Assembly (NCBI GenBank): GCA_035548375.1
Contig: DASZTG010000054.1
Location: 62,001 to 126,000, forward strand
Direction of reading: 5' to 3'
DNA: 64,000 nt
Origin: JACQAP01 sp035548375
GTDB taxonomy: Bacteria; Pseudomonadota; Gammaproteobacteria; Burkholderiales; JACQAP01
Position numbers and translations under genes: made by a program
Notes under the pieces: model-generated
Database searches by the model: none
What the model was told of the DNA's origin: nothing
Seen by the model: the letters and a program-made list of their open reading frames with translations, nothing else
Part shown: piece by piece, positions 26,233 to 34,767 of the stretch
How positions within the stretch are numbered: the first letter of the stretch is position 1
Layout: each line of letters opens with the position of its first letter

Positions 26233-26628
26233 TTACTTGAGGTGACCAGCGACGAGCTTGGTCATCTCGAACATCGAGACCGTCTTCTTGCCGCCGAACA
26301 CTTCCTTCAGCTTGTCGTCGGCGTTGATGTTGCGGCGGTTCTTGGCGTCCTGCAGGCCGTTCTTCTTGATGTAGGCCCACAGCTTCTTCGTCACTTCGGT
26401 GCGCGGCATCGGGGTGCCGCCGATGACGGCAGCGAGCGATGCGCTGGGCGTCATGGCTTTCATGAACGCCGCGTTCGGCTTGCGCTTGGCGCCGGACTTC
26501 TTCGCGGCCTTCTTTGCGGGTTTCTTCGCAGCAGCCTTCTTGGCAGGCTTCTTCGCCTTCTTGGGCGCGGCCTTCTTTGCGGCCTTCTTTACGGGTTTCT
26601 TCGCAGCGGTCTTTTTCTTTGCAGCCAT
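26233..26628 (-). CDS. SWIB/MDM2-domain protein with histone-H1-like lysine-rich tail
   Basis: 131 residues from ATG 26628 behind GGAGGCACC. Residues 1-55 are almost only Lys, Ala and Pro in KKPAKKA-like repeats, resembling histone H1 tails and bacterial nucleoid proteins. Residues about 60-131 form a SWIB domain (MTPSASLAAVIGGTPMPRTE, KKLWAYIKKNGLQD, NINADDKLKEVFG, VSMFEMTKLVAGHLK). The SWIB fold is otherwise known in eukaryotic chromatin remodelling and in chlamydiae; betaproteobacteria often carry such genes. DNA binding through the tail is inferred. The frame extends to 26733 but that part is not conserved-looking. Confidence 0.88.
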   Translation of the reverse strand: MAAKKKTAAKKPVKKAAKKAAPKKAKKPAKKAAAKKPAKKAAKKSGAKRKPNAAFMKAMTPSASLAAVIGGTPMPRTEVTKKLWAYIKKNGLQDAKNRRNINADDKLKEVFGGKKTVSMFEMTKLVAGHLK

Positions 26629-26922
26629 CGTGGTGCCTCCAATTTGAGTTTGCACGTATCCGAATTTGTGTTGCTTGATTTGCGCTGCCTTGCCAGTAGC
26701 AAAGGCACGGCGAGCAGAGAATGCCGAGACCAACGTGCGTTGTCAATCGAAAATGCACGCTTTTCATAGGGAGCGACGCGTGTTTGCGACATGCGCTTCG
26801 AGTTCTCGCCGCCGCGATTCGCCTGCTTGAGACGCGCACTGGCGGCGAGAATCGCTTCCTGAACCGGCGTCGACGCGTTCACAATACGCGGGCTCGACGA
26901 ACCACCGCGTCCCCGGAAGAAC

Positions 26923-27573
26923 ATGCATCTCACAGAGCAGGAAAGACACTCCATCGCCTCCCGCGCCGCCGCGCTGGAGCGCAGGACCGGCACGCAGCTG
27001 GTCGCGGCCGTGGCCGGCAAGTCCGATTCCTACCCCGAGGCGCCCTGGAAGGCATTCGCGCTGGGCGCGGCCGCGGCCGCGGCGTTGAGCGTCCTGTTCC
27101 AGCTCGAAGCCGGCGACTGGAATGGCGGCTATGCAGGGATCGCACATGTCCTGGTCATACTTTCCGGCGGGGTGATCGCGGCACTGGGGACGGTGCTGCT
27201 GTCGCCGGTCGCACGGCTGTTCACCGACGCCACCCGCCGCGAAATCGAGGTAAGGCAACATGCGCAGGCGCTGTTCTACCGGCACCGCCTCGATCGCACG
27301 CGCGGCCGCGTGGGCGTCCTGCTTTTCGTCAGCCGCTTCGAACGCAGGGTGGAATTGATCGCCGACGCGGGATTCGACGGCCGCGTGGACGCGTCCGCCT
27401 GGGCCCAGGTGACCGATCGCACGGCTTTCGTCCTGCGCCATGCCGGCACGGCCGCGGCCATGCGTGCCGGCATGGACGCACTGGAAGCGCTTTTGCTCCA
27501 GAGCGGAATCGCCGGCGATCCCTCCGGCAACGAACTGCCGGACGAGGTCCTCGACCTCGAGGTGGCCGGATGA
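26923..27573 (+). CDS. TPM-domain membrane protein
   Basis: 216 residues. A TPM (YgcG/TLP18.3-like) domain is split by a membrane insertion: LTEQERHSIASRAAALERRT and GTQLVAAVAGKSDSYPEAPW, then two hydrophobic segments (about 44-62 and 73-95), then the second half with GRVGVLLFVSRFERRVELIA and DTR-like helices at the end. It precedes the second TPM gene with a stop/start overlap (TGA within ATGATG at 27570-27573), so they are one operon. Function unknown; TPM proteins act at membranes, in plants in photosystem II repair. Confidence 0.8.
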   Translation: MHLTEQERHSIASRAAALERRTGTQLVAAVAGKSDSYPEAPWKAFALGAAAAAALSVLFQLEAGDWNGGYAGIAHVLVILSGGVIAALGTVLLSPVARLFTDATRREIEVRQHAQALFYRHRLDRTRGRVGVLLFVSRFERRVELIADAGFDGRVDASAWAQVTDRTAFVLRHAGTAAAMRAGMDALEALLLQSGIAGDPSGNELPDEVLDLEVAG

Positions 27574-28532
27574 TGCGTGCGCTGGCGCTATTGGCACTGC
27601 TCTGCGCAGCGATGGGCAACCTGTCGGCTGGAGACGACACTTCCGTGCCTTATCTTTCCGGTCGCGTCGTCGACCAGGCCGAGGTCATGTCCGCCGACGC
27701 GAGGGGGCGCATCGCCGCGATGCTGGAGTCGCACGAACGGATGACCGGCAATCAGATCGTCGTGCTCACCGTGACCGGCATCGGCGGGGAGAGCATCGAG
27801 GACTTCGCGACACGCGTCTTCGAAAGCTGGAAGCTCGGCAGCCGGCAGAGGGACGACGGCGTGCTGATCGTCGTCGCCCCGCAGGAGCACCGCATGCGGA
27901 TCGAAGTCGGCTATGGCCTCGAAGGCACGCTGACGGACGTCGCCGCCGACCGGATCATCCGCAACCTCATGACGCCCCGCTTCCGCGAGGGAAACTACGA
28001 CGTGGGCATCGAGGCGGGGGCGACGGCGGTGATCCAGGTGCTGGAAGGCAAGGTCTCGCCGAACGCGGCGGCCAGCTGGGATTCTGCGCCAAGGCCAGCT
28101 TCGGCCATGCCGGCCAAAGGCCTGCCGATGTCCATCGGCATGCGCATCCTCGTCGGCCTGTTCGTCTTCGGCATCATCGGCCTGTTCACCTTCATCGGCC
28201 TGGTCACGCCCGGCGGCACGGGCTGGTTCCTGTATTTCTTCCTGATCCCGTTCTGGTCCATGTTTCCAATCGCGATCGTCGGCGTCCAGGCCGCCGTCGT
28301 CATCGTCGCCACCTACCTGCTGCTCTATCCGCTCGGAAAACTCTCACTGGCGCGCATGCCCTGGTACCGGAAAGCAAAGGAAGACCTGAAGGCAAAGGGC
28401 GTGGCACACATCGGCGGGTTCACGATCGGGACCGGCGGCAGCACCGGCGGCAGTTCGGGATTCTCGAGCGGCGGCGGATTTTCCGGCGGCGGCGGCCGAT
28501 CCGGAGGCGGTGGCGCGAGCGGGAGCTGGTGA
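27570..28532 (+). CDS. TPM-domain (YgcG family) exported membrane protein with Gly/Ser tail
   Basis: About 320 residues. Signal peptide (ALALLALLCAAMGNLSAG), then a TPM domain (about 25-165): YLSGRVVDQAEVMSADARG, GNQIVVLTVTGIGGESIEDF, WKLGSRQRDDGVLIVVAP, RMRIEVGYGLEGTLTD. Two membrane segments follow near 190-215 and 220-250. The C-terminus is a Gly/Ser-rich tail (GGGFSGGGGRSGGGGASGSW), normal for this family. Translation begins by overlap with the previous TPM gene. LemA, the usual partner, is not in the window. Frame-open sequence upstream to 26721 is an artefact. Confidence 0.88.
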   Translation: MMRALALLALLCAAMGNLSAGDDTSVPYLSGRVVDQAEVMSADARGRIAAMLESHERMTGNQIVVLTVTGIGGESIEDFATRVFESWKLGSRQRDDGVLIVVAPQEHRMRIEVGYGLEGTLTDVAADRIIRNLMTPRFREGNYDVGIEAGATAVIQVLEGKVSPNAAASWDSAPRPASAMPAKGLPMSIGMRILVGLFVFGIIGLFTFIGLVTPGGTGWFLYFFLIPFWSMFPIAIVGVQAAVVIVATYLLLYPLGKLSLARMPWYRKAKEDLKAKGVAHIGGFTIGTGGSTGGSSGFSSGGGFSGGGGRSGGGGASGSW

Positions 28533-28589
28533 GCGTTGCGAGTCCCGCTTCGATGAACGGCCGCCTGGCGGCATGCGAGCGACGAGCCG

Positions 28590-29471
28590 CTACTGGCTGA
28601 CCGGCTGGCCGGAAGCGGGCGGCGATGCTTCCGCCGAATCCTGCGCCGGTTTTGGCGCGGATTCCTGCTGGATCGCGTGCTGCGCGGCAGCGGAATTGGC
28701 CGCATTTTCCTGTTTCAGCAAGCGCAGCCGTGCGTCCAGGTCCACGTAGTAGTTCCTGATCTGCGTGGCGATGTCCGACTGGGATTTCTGCAATTCGTCG
28801 ATCGAGCCCCGCAACGAAGCCGAATTGCGCCGGACATCCTCCAGCCCGCGCATGAGCTGCAGCAAGCCTTCCGAGCTGATGGCCGACCGGGTGTCCTCGA
28901 CCTGCTTGCGCAGCACCACCAGCTGCCTGGTCGTGGCATCGTCCGTTTCCTGGCCGGTTTTCGCCCTTGCCTCCAGCCCGGTGGTGCGCCGCGCCTCCTC
29001 CTGCAACCCGTTCTCGACGACGATGAGCCGGCGAACGACGTCGTCATAGACGACGATGCTCTGGTCGACAAGGCGCTGCTGCGCCTGCAGCTTCTGGTCG
29101 AGTTCGGCGGTCCTTCGCCGGAGTTCCGCGAACGACCTGCCGCTTTCATCGAGCTGGCGTCGCTGCTCCTCGCGGGCGGCCAGCAGGCTGTCGAGGAATT
29201 CCCTGGAGGTTGCCAGCGCGGTATCGGCTTGCGTCCTGGCCGCGTCGGCGCGTGTACGCGCCTCGGCGAGCGAGACCTCCAAGGACTGCACGGATTGCTG
29301 CGTGCGGCGCAACTCCGAACGCAGGTCTGCGATGCTGCTTTCGCTGCGACCCGCGTCGGCGCGCAATGCCTGGACGACCTGCCCCTGCTGCTGCTCGGTC
29401 TGGCGCAACTGGTCCTGGGTGGCGCAGCCGGCCATCGCCAGGATGCCAATGGAAACGGCCAGGAACTTCAT
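28590..29471 (-). CDS. Coiled-coil lipoprotein next to Pal
   Basis: 293 residues. Lipoprotein signal with lipobox IGILAMAGC (lipidated Cys at residue 16). The mature part is nearly all charged heptads, a long coiled coil (about 20-265), ending in an Ala/Pro-rich tail. No family is recognised. It starts 12 bases after the Pal-like gene on the same strand, in the position where YbgF/CpoB sits in tol-pal operons. Unlike CpoB it has no TPR repeats. A structural or envelope-spanning role beside Pal is inferred. Confidence 0.72.
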   Translation of the reverse strand: MKFLAVSIGILAMAGCATQDQLRQTEQQQGQVVQALRADAGRSESSIADLRSELRRTQQSVQSLEVSLAEARTRADAARTQADTALATSREFLDSLLAAREEQRRQLDESGRSFAELRRRTAELDQKLQAQQRLVDQSIVVYDDVVRRLIVVENGLQEEARRTTGLEARAKTGQETDDATTRQLVVLRKQVEDTRSAISSEGLLQLMRGLEDVRRNSASLRGSIDELQKSQSDIATQIRNYYVDLDARLRLLKQENAANSAAAQHAIQQESAPKPAQDSAEASPPASGQPVSQ

Positions 29472-29483
29472 GGGCGGGTCCCG

Positions 29484-30440
29484 TTAATAGACGATGTCCG
29501 CGCGGCGATTCTTGCTGTAGCTCGCTTCATCCTTGCCCAGCGCGACCGGCTTCTCCGCGCCGTAGCTGATCGCGGTGATGCGGCTGCCGTCCGCCCCGGC
29601 CAGCTCCAGTGCACGCCTCACCGCCTCCGCGCGCCGCGCGCCCAGCGCGAGGTTGTACTCGCGGCTGCCGCGCTCGTCGCAATTGCCCTGCACCTCGGTC
29701 TTCAGGGTTGGATGCGCCTTCAGGAAGGATGCATTGGCAAGCAGCATGTCGTCATACTTCTCCTGGACGCTGGCCTCGTCATAGGCGAAGTAAATGCTGC
29801 GGTCGAGCGTCGACGAAGCCGCCGCCGCGGCGTCCGCATCGGAGGTATCGGCCCCGCCGGCACGCTGCCCGCTGCTCATGTTCGCGGCGCCCACGCCCGG
29901 CGCATTGCTGCCATCCGGAAACACCGCCGCGTCGTCGCTGCCGCGAGCCTTGGCCGCGGAGGATTGCGAAGTTCCCGCCGCTGCATCCGGCTGGCTTGTG
30001 CCAGCCTCTGCGTCCTTCATCTTGGCGGAATCGGCGTCGATGCGCGCTGCATCGGCCTGCTGGTCGTTGCGCAGCCGATTGATCTGCGCATCCTGCTCCG
30101 CCAGCTGGCGCTTCAACTGGGCGGCTTCCTCGCTGTCGCTGGTCGCCGCGTTCGACTCGGCGCCGGCGGGTTTGGATCCGGCTGCAGCTCCCGCGGCACC
30201 GGCGTTCTGTGCGCCGTTCGCCGATGATGCGGCACCTGCATTCGGCGACGATGAGCCGGAGCTTTGCGCATTGTCGGACTTGCCGGCAGCCTGGGACGGG
30301 GTCGCATCGGAAATCGGCGCCGCCGATTGCTCGCTGCCGCCGGAACTGCTCTTCTGCATGGACGAGCAGGCGCCGAGCGCCACACAAACGAGCAGCAGGG
30401 AAATTTTCCCGGACAGTCGCAATGGAATCGTCTTCGTCAT
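29484..30440 (-). CDS. Pal-like OmpA-domain lipoprotein with long Ala/Ser-rich linker
   Basis: 318 residues; ordinary Pal has about 170-180. Signal peptide with lipobox VALGAC (Cys24). Residues 26-190 are low-complexity Ala/Ser/Gly/Asn/Asp with a short helical segment (EEAAQLKRQLAEQDAQINRL). The C-terminal 110 residues are the OmpA/Pal peptidoglycan-binding domain: IYFAYDEASVQEKYDDML, GNCDERGSREYNLALGARRA, ISYGAEKPVALG, NRRADIVY. It would anchor the outer membrane to peptidoglycan. No tolQRAB is near, so it may be a second Pal paralogue. The linker may bridge a wider gap or span the outer membrane. Confidence 0.85.
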   Translation of the reverse strand: MTKTIPLRLSGKISLLLVCVALGACSSMQKSSSGGSEQSAAPISDATPSQAAGKSDNAQSSGSSSPNAGAASSANGAQNAGAAGAAAGSKPAGAESNAATSDSEEAAQLKRQLAEQDAQINRLRNDQQADAARIDADSAKMKDAEAGTSQPDAAAGTSQSSAAKARGSDDAAVFPDGSNAPGVGAANMSSGQRAGGADTSDADAAAAASSTLDRSIYFAYDEASVQEKYDDMLLANASFLKAHPTLKTEVQGNCDERGSREYNLALGARRAEAVRRALELAGADGSRITAISYGAEKPVALGKDEASYSKNRRADIVY

Positions 30441-30637
30441 AGGCCTCTCCTTTCGATCACGCTCGCGGCATGTTGCCGCGAAGATGCGCGATGTGTGTCA
30501 ATTTGTTTCGAGAGCCAACGGCAGCCGGACACCTCGCCGCGGCTCTCCATGGCGCGAACATTCGCCCAATTAACGGCTCCCGTCAACGCAAGTTAACCGG
30601 GATTTCGATTGTGCCCGCCTGCCGCGGGAGGGATTTT

Positions 30638-32740
30638 TCAGGCCCGGGAAACGTAGACGACGCCGTCCAGCGCGACGCAACCTTCGCCATTCGCCCCCAC
30701 GAGGACCGGGTTGAGGTCGAGATTGGTCACGCCGGCACGGGCATCGGTCATCAGGCGGCAAACGGCCGACACCGCGGAGCAGAAAGCATCGACGTCCAGG
30801 GCGGGCTCGCCGCGAACGCCCGCAAGCAACGGCGCGATGCGAAGGCGGCGCAGGGCCTCGGCGACATCGGCTTCGTCGAATGGCGATACCAGCAACTGGA
30901 CGTCCGGCATGGCCTCGACATATTTACCGCCATCCCCCACCAGCACGACCGGGCCGAACACCGGATCCACGCGCGCGCCGATCATCATCTCGCGGCGGCC
31001 GCGCGCCATTTTCGCCACGATCATGCCGTCGAACCGGTGGCCGCGACCGGTCAATGCCTGCTTCATTTCCGCGAATGCATGGCGCAACTGAGAAGCGTCG
31101 CTCAGCCCCAGTCGCACCAGGCCGAGCTCGCTCTTGTGCGCGACATCCGCCGAGCAGCCCTTCGCCGCAACCGGACCGCCCAGCCGGCTGAATGCGGCCG
31201 CGGCCTCGTCCGCGCTTCGGCAAAGGACATGCTCGACCACCGGCACGCCTGCCTGCGCGAGCAGCGACAGGCTGTCTGCTTCGTTCAGCATGACCGCGTG
31301 AGGTAACGGCGTTGGCGCGCCCGAGCTGGCACTTATGCGCTTCCTGGCTGCCGCCATCAGCTCGCCGTGCGACAGGAATTGGTTCAGCGCCGCGATGGCT
31401 TCATACTCGGTCGGGAACACGGGCAGGCCGTGCGACTTGAATTTCGCGGCAATGTTCGGCTGGGGGATGGCGGCAACCAGGGGCTTGCCCGTCGCCCTCG
31501 CGAAGTCCGCCGAATCGCGCGCGAACGCCTCGACGTCATAGCCCTGTCCCGCCACCGGAATGCCGATCAGGAAGGCATCGGCCGCGGAATCTCGAGCGAG
31601 CACCGGCAGGATCTGCGAAAACAGCCCGCTGTTCGTCAACAGCGCGGCAGTGATGTCCACCGGGTTCGTCGTCGTGGCAAAGCCCGGCAGGATCTTTCCG
31701 AGCTCGGCGCGCGTGTCGCCCGCCAGCTTCGCCATCGGCATGCCCACGGTACTCGCGGCATCCGCCGCCATGACGCACACGGCGCCCGAGTTGCTGATCG
31801 CGACGAGCTTGCGGCCTTTCGGTTTCCAGCCCTTCAGGTACATCTCGGCGCTCGCCACCAGCTCGGCGGTATCGCGCGCGCGCCAGATGCCGTGCTTGGC
31901 GAGAAAGGCGTCGACCGTCCGGTCCTCGTTGGCCAGCGCGCCGGTGTGCGATTTCGCCGCCTCCTGGCCGGCCGCGGTACGGCCGGATTTCAGCGCAATC
32001 ACCGGGAGGTTGCGCGCGTGCGCGATGCGCGCGGTCTCGGCAAGGAAAAAGGGATCGTTGATGCTTTCGAGGTAGAGCAACAGCAGCTTCAGGTCCGGGT
32101 CTTCCGCGACGACGGAGGCGAGTTCGGAGACGGTCACGTCGGCATCGTTGCCGGTCGCGTGCGAATGCCGCACGCCCAGGCCGCGAGCGCGCAGCAGGCC
32201 GTAAGGCACCACGCTCATGGCGCCCGATTGGCTGACGACCGCGATCGGCCCATCCTGCGGCGGTGCCTCGATGTACATGGTCGAGAACGACAGGATCGCG
32301 CCCGTGCCGAAGTTCGCGAGCCCCTGCGAGTTCGGCCCGACGAAGCGCATGCCGGCGGCGTGCGCCGCGTCGCGCATGCGCTTTTCCTTGGCCTTCCCCG
32401 CGACCGGGTCGGTCTCGCCGAAGCCGGACGTCATGACCACCGCCGCCCGCACGCCGCGTGCCGCGCACTGCTCCACCGCCTCGATGGCGGCGTCGCCAGC
32501 CAGCGCGATGATGGCCGCCTCGGGCGCGTCCGGCAGGTCGGCGAGCGACGCGTAGGCCTTGAAGCCCTGGATCTCCGACCGCTTGGGATTGATCGGGTAA
32601 ACCTTGCCCTTGTAGCCATGGCGGGAGAGATAAAGCAGGGGGCGTCCGCCTATCTTGTTCTCGTTCTCCGATGCGCCGATGACGGCGATGGATTTCGGGT
32701 CCAGTACGGTGCGCAGAGAGTTGCGAAGAACGTCAGTCAT
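30638..32740 (-). CDS. Acyl-CoA synthetase, NDP-forming (acetate-CoA ligase ADP-forming family)
   Basis: 700 residues. Domains in order: CoA-binding Rossmann domain (1-135, PKSIAVIGASENENKIGG), succinyl-CoA-ligase-like domains (about 150-455; VVSQSGAMSV, ALKSGRTAAGQEAAKSHTGA with the phosphohistidine-region His, NSGAVCVMAAD) and ATP-grasp (about 470-700; VVEHVLCRSADEAAAAF, VAAKGCSADVAHKSELGLV, LDLNPVLV). It converts an acid, CoA and ATP to acyl-CoA, ADP and phosphate; the acid is unknown. Its ATG lacks a ribosome site and sits one base after the stop of a 64-codon frame that repeats its own N-terminus, so translation is probably coupled. Confidence 0.9.
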   Translation of the reverse strand: MTDVLRNSLRTVLDPKSIAVIGASENENKIGGRPLLYLSRHGYKGKVYPINPKRSEIQGFKAYASLADLPDAPEAAIIALAGDAAIEAVEQCAARGVRAAVVMTSGFGETDPVAGKAKEKRMRDAAHAAGMRFVGPNSQGLANFGTGAILSFSTMYIEAPPQDGPIAVVSQSGAMSVVPYGLLRARGLGVRHSHATGNDADVTVSELASVVAEDPDLKLLLLYLESINDPFFLAETARIAHARNLPVIALKSGRTAAGQEAAKSHTGALANEDRTVDAFLAKHGIWRARDTAELVASAEMYLKGWKPKGRKLVAISNSGAVCVMAADAASTVGMPMAKLAGDTRAELGKILPGFATTTNPVDITAALLTNSGLFSQILPVLARDSAADAFLIGIPVAGQGYDVEAFARDSADFARATGKPLVAAIPQPNIAAKFKSHGLPVFPTEYEAIAALNQFLSHGELMAAARKRISASSGAPTPLPHAVMLNEADSLSLLAQAGVPVVEHVLCRSADEAAAAFSRLGGPVAAKGCSADVAHKSELGLVRLGLSDASQLRHAFAEMKQALTGRGHRFDGMIVAKMARGRREMMIGARVDPVFGPVVLVGDGGKYVEAMPDVQLLVSPFDEADVAEALRRLRIAPLLAGVRGEPALDVDAFCSAVSAVCRLMTDARAGVTNLDLNPVLVGANGEGCVALDGVVYVSRA

Positions 32741-32936
32741 TTCATACTCTGTGGTCAGGTTGAATGCGGATTTCCATAGCCCGGCGGACGCCGACGCGCT
32801 CCCCGCAAACGGGCGCCAGGGCGCTAACGAGTCCGCGCGTCCCCCCTATCTTGTTCTCGTTCTCCGATGCGCCGATGACGGCGACGGATTTCGGGTCCAG
32901 TACGGTGCGCAGCGATTCGCGCAAAACATCTTTCAT
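32651..32936. repeat. Direct repeat of 90 bases (N-terminal coding segment)
   Basis: Segments 32651-32740 and 32847-32936 are aligned without gaps at about 81 of 90 positions, the first 60 nearly identical. The 106 bases between them contain a CTCCCCGCAAACGGG-type stretch (about 32799-32815) like short intergenic repeats frequent in proteobacteria. Confidence 0.85.
32742..32936 (-). pseudogene. Truncated duplicate of the acyl-CoA synthetase N-terminus
   Basis: A 64-codon frame whose first 31 residues (KDVLRESLRTVLDPKSVAVI and onward to NKIGG) match the start of the next gene with only a few substitutions. After that the sequence departs into 33 residues translated from unrelated repeat-like DNA. 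It has its own ATG with AGGGG eight bases upstream, and its TGA is followed by A and the ATG of the full gene. It is either a relic of a tandem copy or a leader that brings ribosomes to the downstream start. It cannot be an enzyme. Confidence 0.8.
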
Positions 32937-32960
32937 CAATTAACCCCTAATAATTCCATC

Positions 32961-33162
32961 CAGCGCAAAGGCGCGAAGGACGCAAAGGTCGCAGAGAAAA
33001 TCACAGTAAATTTCTACGAAAGAGCGATGAAAAGGCAGCAGCCATGTTGCAGAACAAAGACGGCAAATTGGAAAAGATGCGCTCGAACTGCGCTACCTTC
33101 GATCCCCTGACGTCTTTCTTTGCGCCCTTTCTTGCTTTTCCTTTGCGTCAGCGATTTTTTAC
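32961..33162. repeat. Intergenic element with inverted CGCAAAGG-rich ends
   Basis: The left end (32961-33004) holds CGCAAAGG-type repeats with GCGCGAAGGACGCAAAGG; the right end (33115-33162) carries the same kind of sequence inverted (CCTTTGCGTCAGCG, TTTGCGCCC). About 110 bases of unrecognised sequence lie between. It fills the gap between the truncated synthetase copy and the DUF35 gene and has no reading frame of note. Confidence 0.55.
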
Positions 33163-33178
33163 GTCGCACATCGTGCGG

Positions 33179-33535
33179 CTACGCTTTCTCGAAATACGGG
33201 ATTTTGCGTCCGGCGAGGTCAGTGAATCGCACCTTGACCTTGTCGCCGATCGCCAGCTCGGGATCGCCGTGCGCCATCAGCCGGAAGCCCTCTTCCGCGT
33301 CGACCAGCACGATCAGGTAGGGCGCGTGCGCGCGCAATTCTTCCGTGGGTGCGCGAACGACCAGCGTGCGTGCATGCACGGTGCCGCGGCCAGACGCCTG
33401 CTTCGTCTCGGGCGAACCGGCACCGCACGACGGGCAGAAGGTGCGCGCGAAATACCAAACGGCCTTGCAGCCGGAGCAGGTCTGGTAGGCAATGCCATTT
33501 TCATTGCGGGTCCAGTCCGTCACGGATTGCATCAT
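33179..33535 (-). CDS. DUF35 / Zn-ribbon OB-fold acyl-CoA-associated protein
   Basis: 118 residues. A rubredoxin-like zinc ribbon (CSGCKAVWYFARTFCPSC, residues about 20-37) precedes an OB-fold (GRGTVHARTLVVRAP, PYLIVLVDAEEGFRLMAHG, GDKVKVRFTDLAG). Such proteins pair with thiolase-like enzymes. Here it overlaps the end of the thiolase-like gene by four bases (ATGA). In steroid degradation a DUF35 protein (ChsH2) is needed to form the Ltp2 aldolase complex; a comparable partner role is inferred. Confidence 0.87.
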   Translation of the reverse strand: MMQSVTDWTRNENGIAYQTCSGCKAVWYFARTFCPSCGAGSPETKQASGRGTVHARTLVVRAPTEELRAHAPYLIVLVDAEEGFRLMAHGDPELAIGDKVKVRFTDLAGRKIPYFEKA

Positions 33536-34668
33536 CGCTTCCCTTCCAGCACCAGGCTCACATGCGAGGAGAGCACCCCTCCGTCGCCGTGCAGCAGCGC
33601 GAGGCTTGCGTTTTTGGCCTGGCGATGCTCCGCGCGGCCCGTCAATTGACGGTGGGTCTCCACAAGGTGCGCCATGGCACCGCCGACCCCGCAGTGGCCG
33701 TAGGAAAGCAGGCCTCCGTGCGTATTGAGCGGCAGCGTGCCGTCATGGTTGAAGTGGCCGTCGCGCGCCAGCTTCCCGGCCTGGCCGCGCGGTGCCAGGC
33801 CCAGCTCCTCGAGCAGGATCGTGATGGTGATCGTGAAACTGTCGTAGATCGCGGCATAGTTCGCGTCGGCGGCCTTGATGCCGGCAGCCGCCAGCGCCTT
33901 TGCCATGGCCGGCGCGGCGCCGGACCGGGTGAGGCTCGGTGCCGCGCTGATGTGCTGGTAGGGATGATCCTGCCCCGTGCCACGAATCCTGACGTCGAAT
34001 GCGTTCGTCTTGTCGCGGCTTACGACGAATGCCGCGCCGCCGTCGGACACCGGGCAGCAATCGAGCAGCTTGAGCGGCGAGGCGATCGGCTTCGATTCCA
34101 GCACAGCGGCAATCGTTATCGGCTCCCGGAATTGCGCACCCGGATGCATGCCGGCGTGCCGCCGCATGAGCACGGCCAGTTGGGCGAAATCCTCCTCGGT
34201 CGTGCCGTGCTCGAGCATGTAGCGCGAGGCGAGCAGTCCGTAGTAGGCCGGGATCGTCGCGCCGAGCGGCACTTCGTACACGGGATGGCCCACCTGGGCG
34301 AGCGTCTGCATCGCGGAATCGCGGCTTTGCCCCGTCAAGCGGTTCTCCCCGGCCACGACGAGAATGTGCCTTGCCACGCCGGATTCGACCAGGTGGTGCG
34401 CCAGCATGGCCATCGCGAACCCCGTCGCGCCACCCAACTGGATGGCATGCGCGTAGCCGGGCTTGAGCCCGAAATGTTCCGCGAAAACGGTCGACAGCAT
34501 CAGGTGCGGCAACGTCGTCGAGTACCCGCAGACGAGGCCGTCGATATCGCGGCGTTCGAGCCCGGCGTCGGCGAGCGCGGCCGATGCCGCTTCGCTCATG
34601 AGATCGAGCGTGCCCTTCCCGGGATGCTTGCCGTAGGGCGTCAAGCCGACGCCGGTGACATAACTCAA
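33532..34668 (-). CDS. Thiolase-fold protein (SCP2/Ltp-like), probably an acyl-CoA aldolase subunit
   Basis: 378 residues with the thiolase fold: VTGVGLTPYGKHPGKG at the start, GLVCGYSTT, and the C-terminal NTHGGLLSYGHCGVGG. The place of the nucleophilic cysteine reads HAIQLGGATGFAMAM, with Gly in place of Cys, so ordinary thiolysis is unlikely. The histidine of the GHCG motif is kept. Cysteine-less SCP2-type thiolases with a DUF35 partner (Ltp2-ChsH2) perform retro-aldol cleavage of beta-hydroxyacyl-CoAs; the same arrangement is present here with a four-base overlap. Substrate unknown. Confidence 0.85.
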   Translation of the reverse strand: MSYVTGVGLTPYGKHPGKGTLDLMSEAASAALADAGLERRDIDGLVCGYSTTLPHLMLSTVFAEHFGLKPGYAHAIQLGGATGFAMAMLAHHLVESGVARHILVVAGENRLTGQSRDSAMQTLAQVGHPVYEVPLGATIPAYYGLLASRYMLEHGTTEEDFAQLAVLMRRHAGMHPGAQFREPITIAAVLESKPIASPLKLLDCCPVSDGGAAFVVSRDKTNAFDVRIRGTGQDHPYQHISAAPSLTRSGAAPAMAKALAAAGIKAADANYAAIYDSFTITITILLEELGLAPRGQAGKLARDGHFNHDGTLPLNTHGGLLSYGHCGVGGAMAHLVETHRQLTGRAEHRQAKNASLALLHGDGGVLSSHVSLVLEGKR

Positions 34669-34767
34669 CTATTTTTCCTTCGTTGCCAAATCGGTGAAGG
34701 CGTGACGGAGGGGGACGGTAAAAACCGCAAGTAGTTGCCCCCTGCCTCCTTCACGCATTCGCGCTCA

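Noticed and set aside
28533..28589. Convergent gap between the TPM gene and the coiled-coil lipoprotein gene
   Set aside because: Looked for a shared terminator; no convincing hairpin with a T-run is present.
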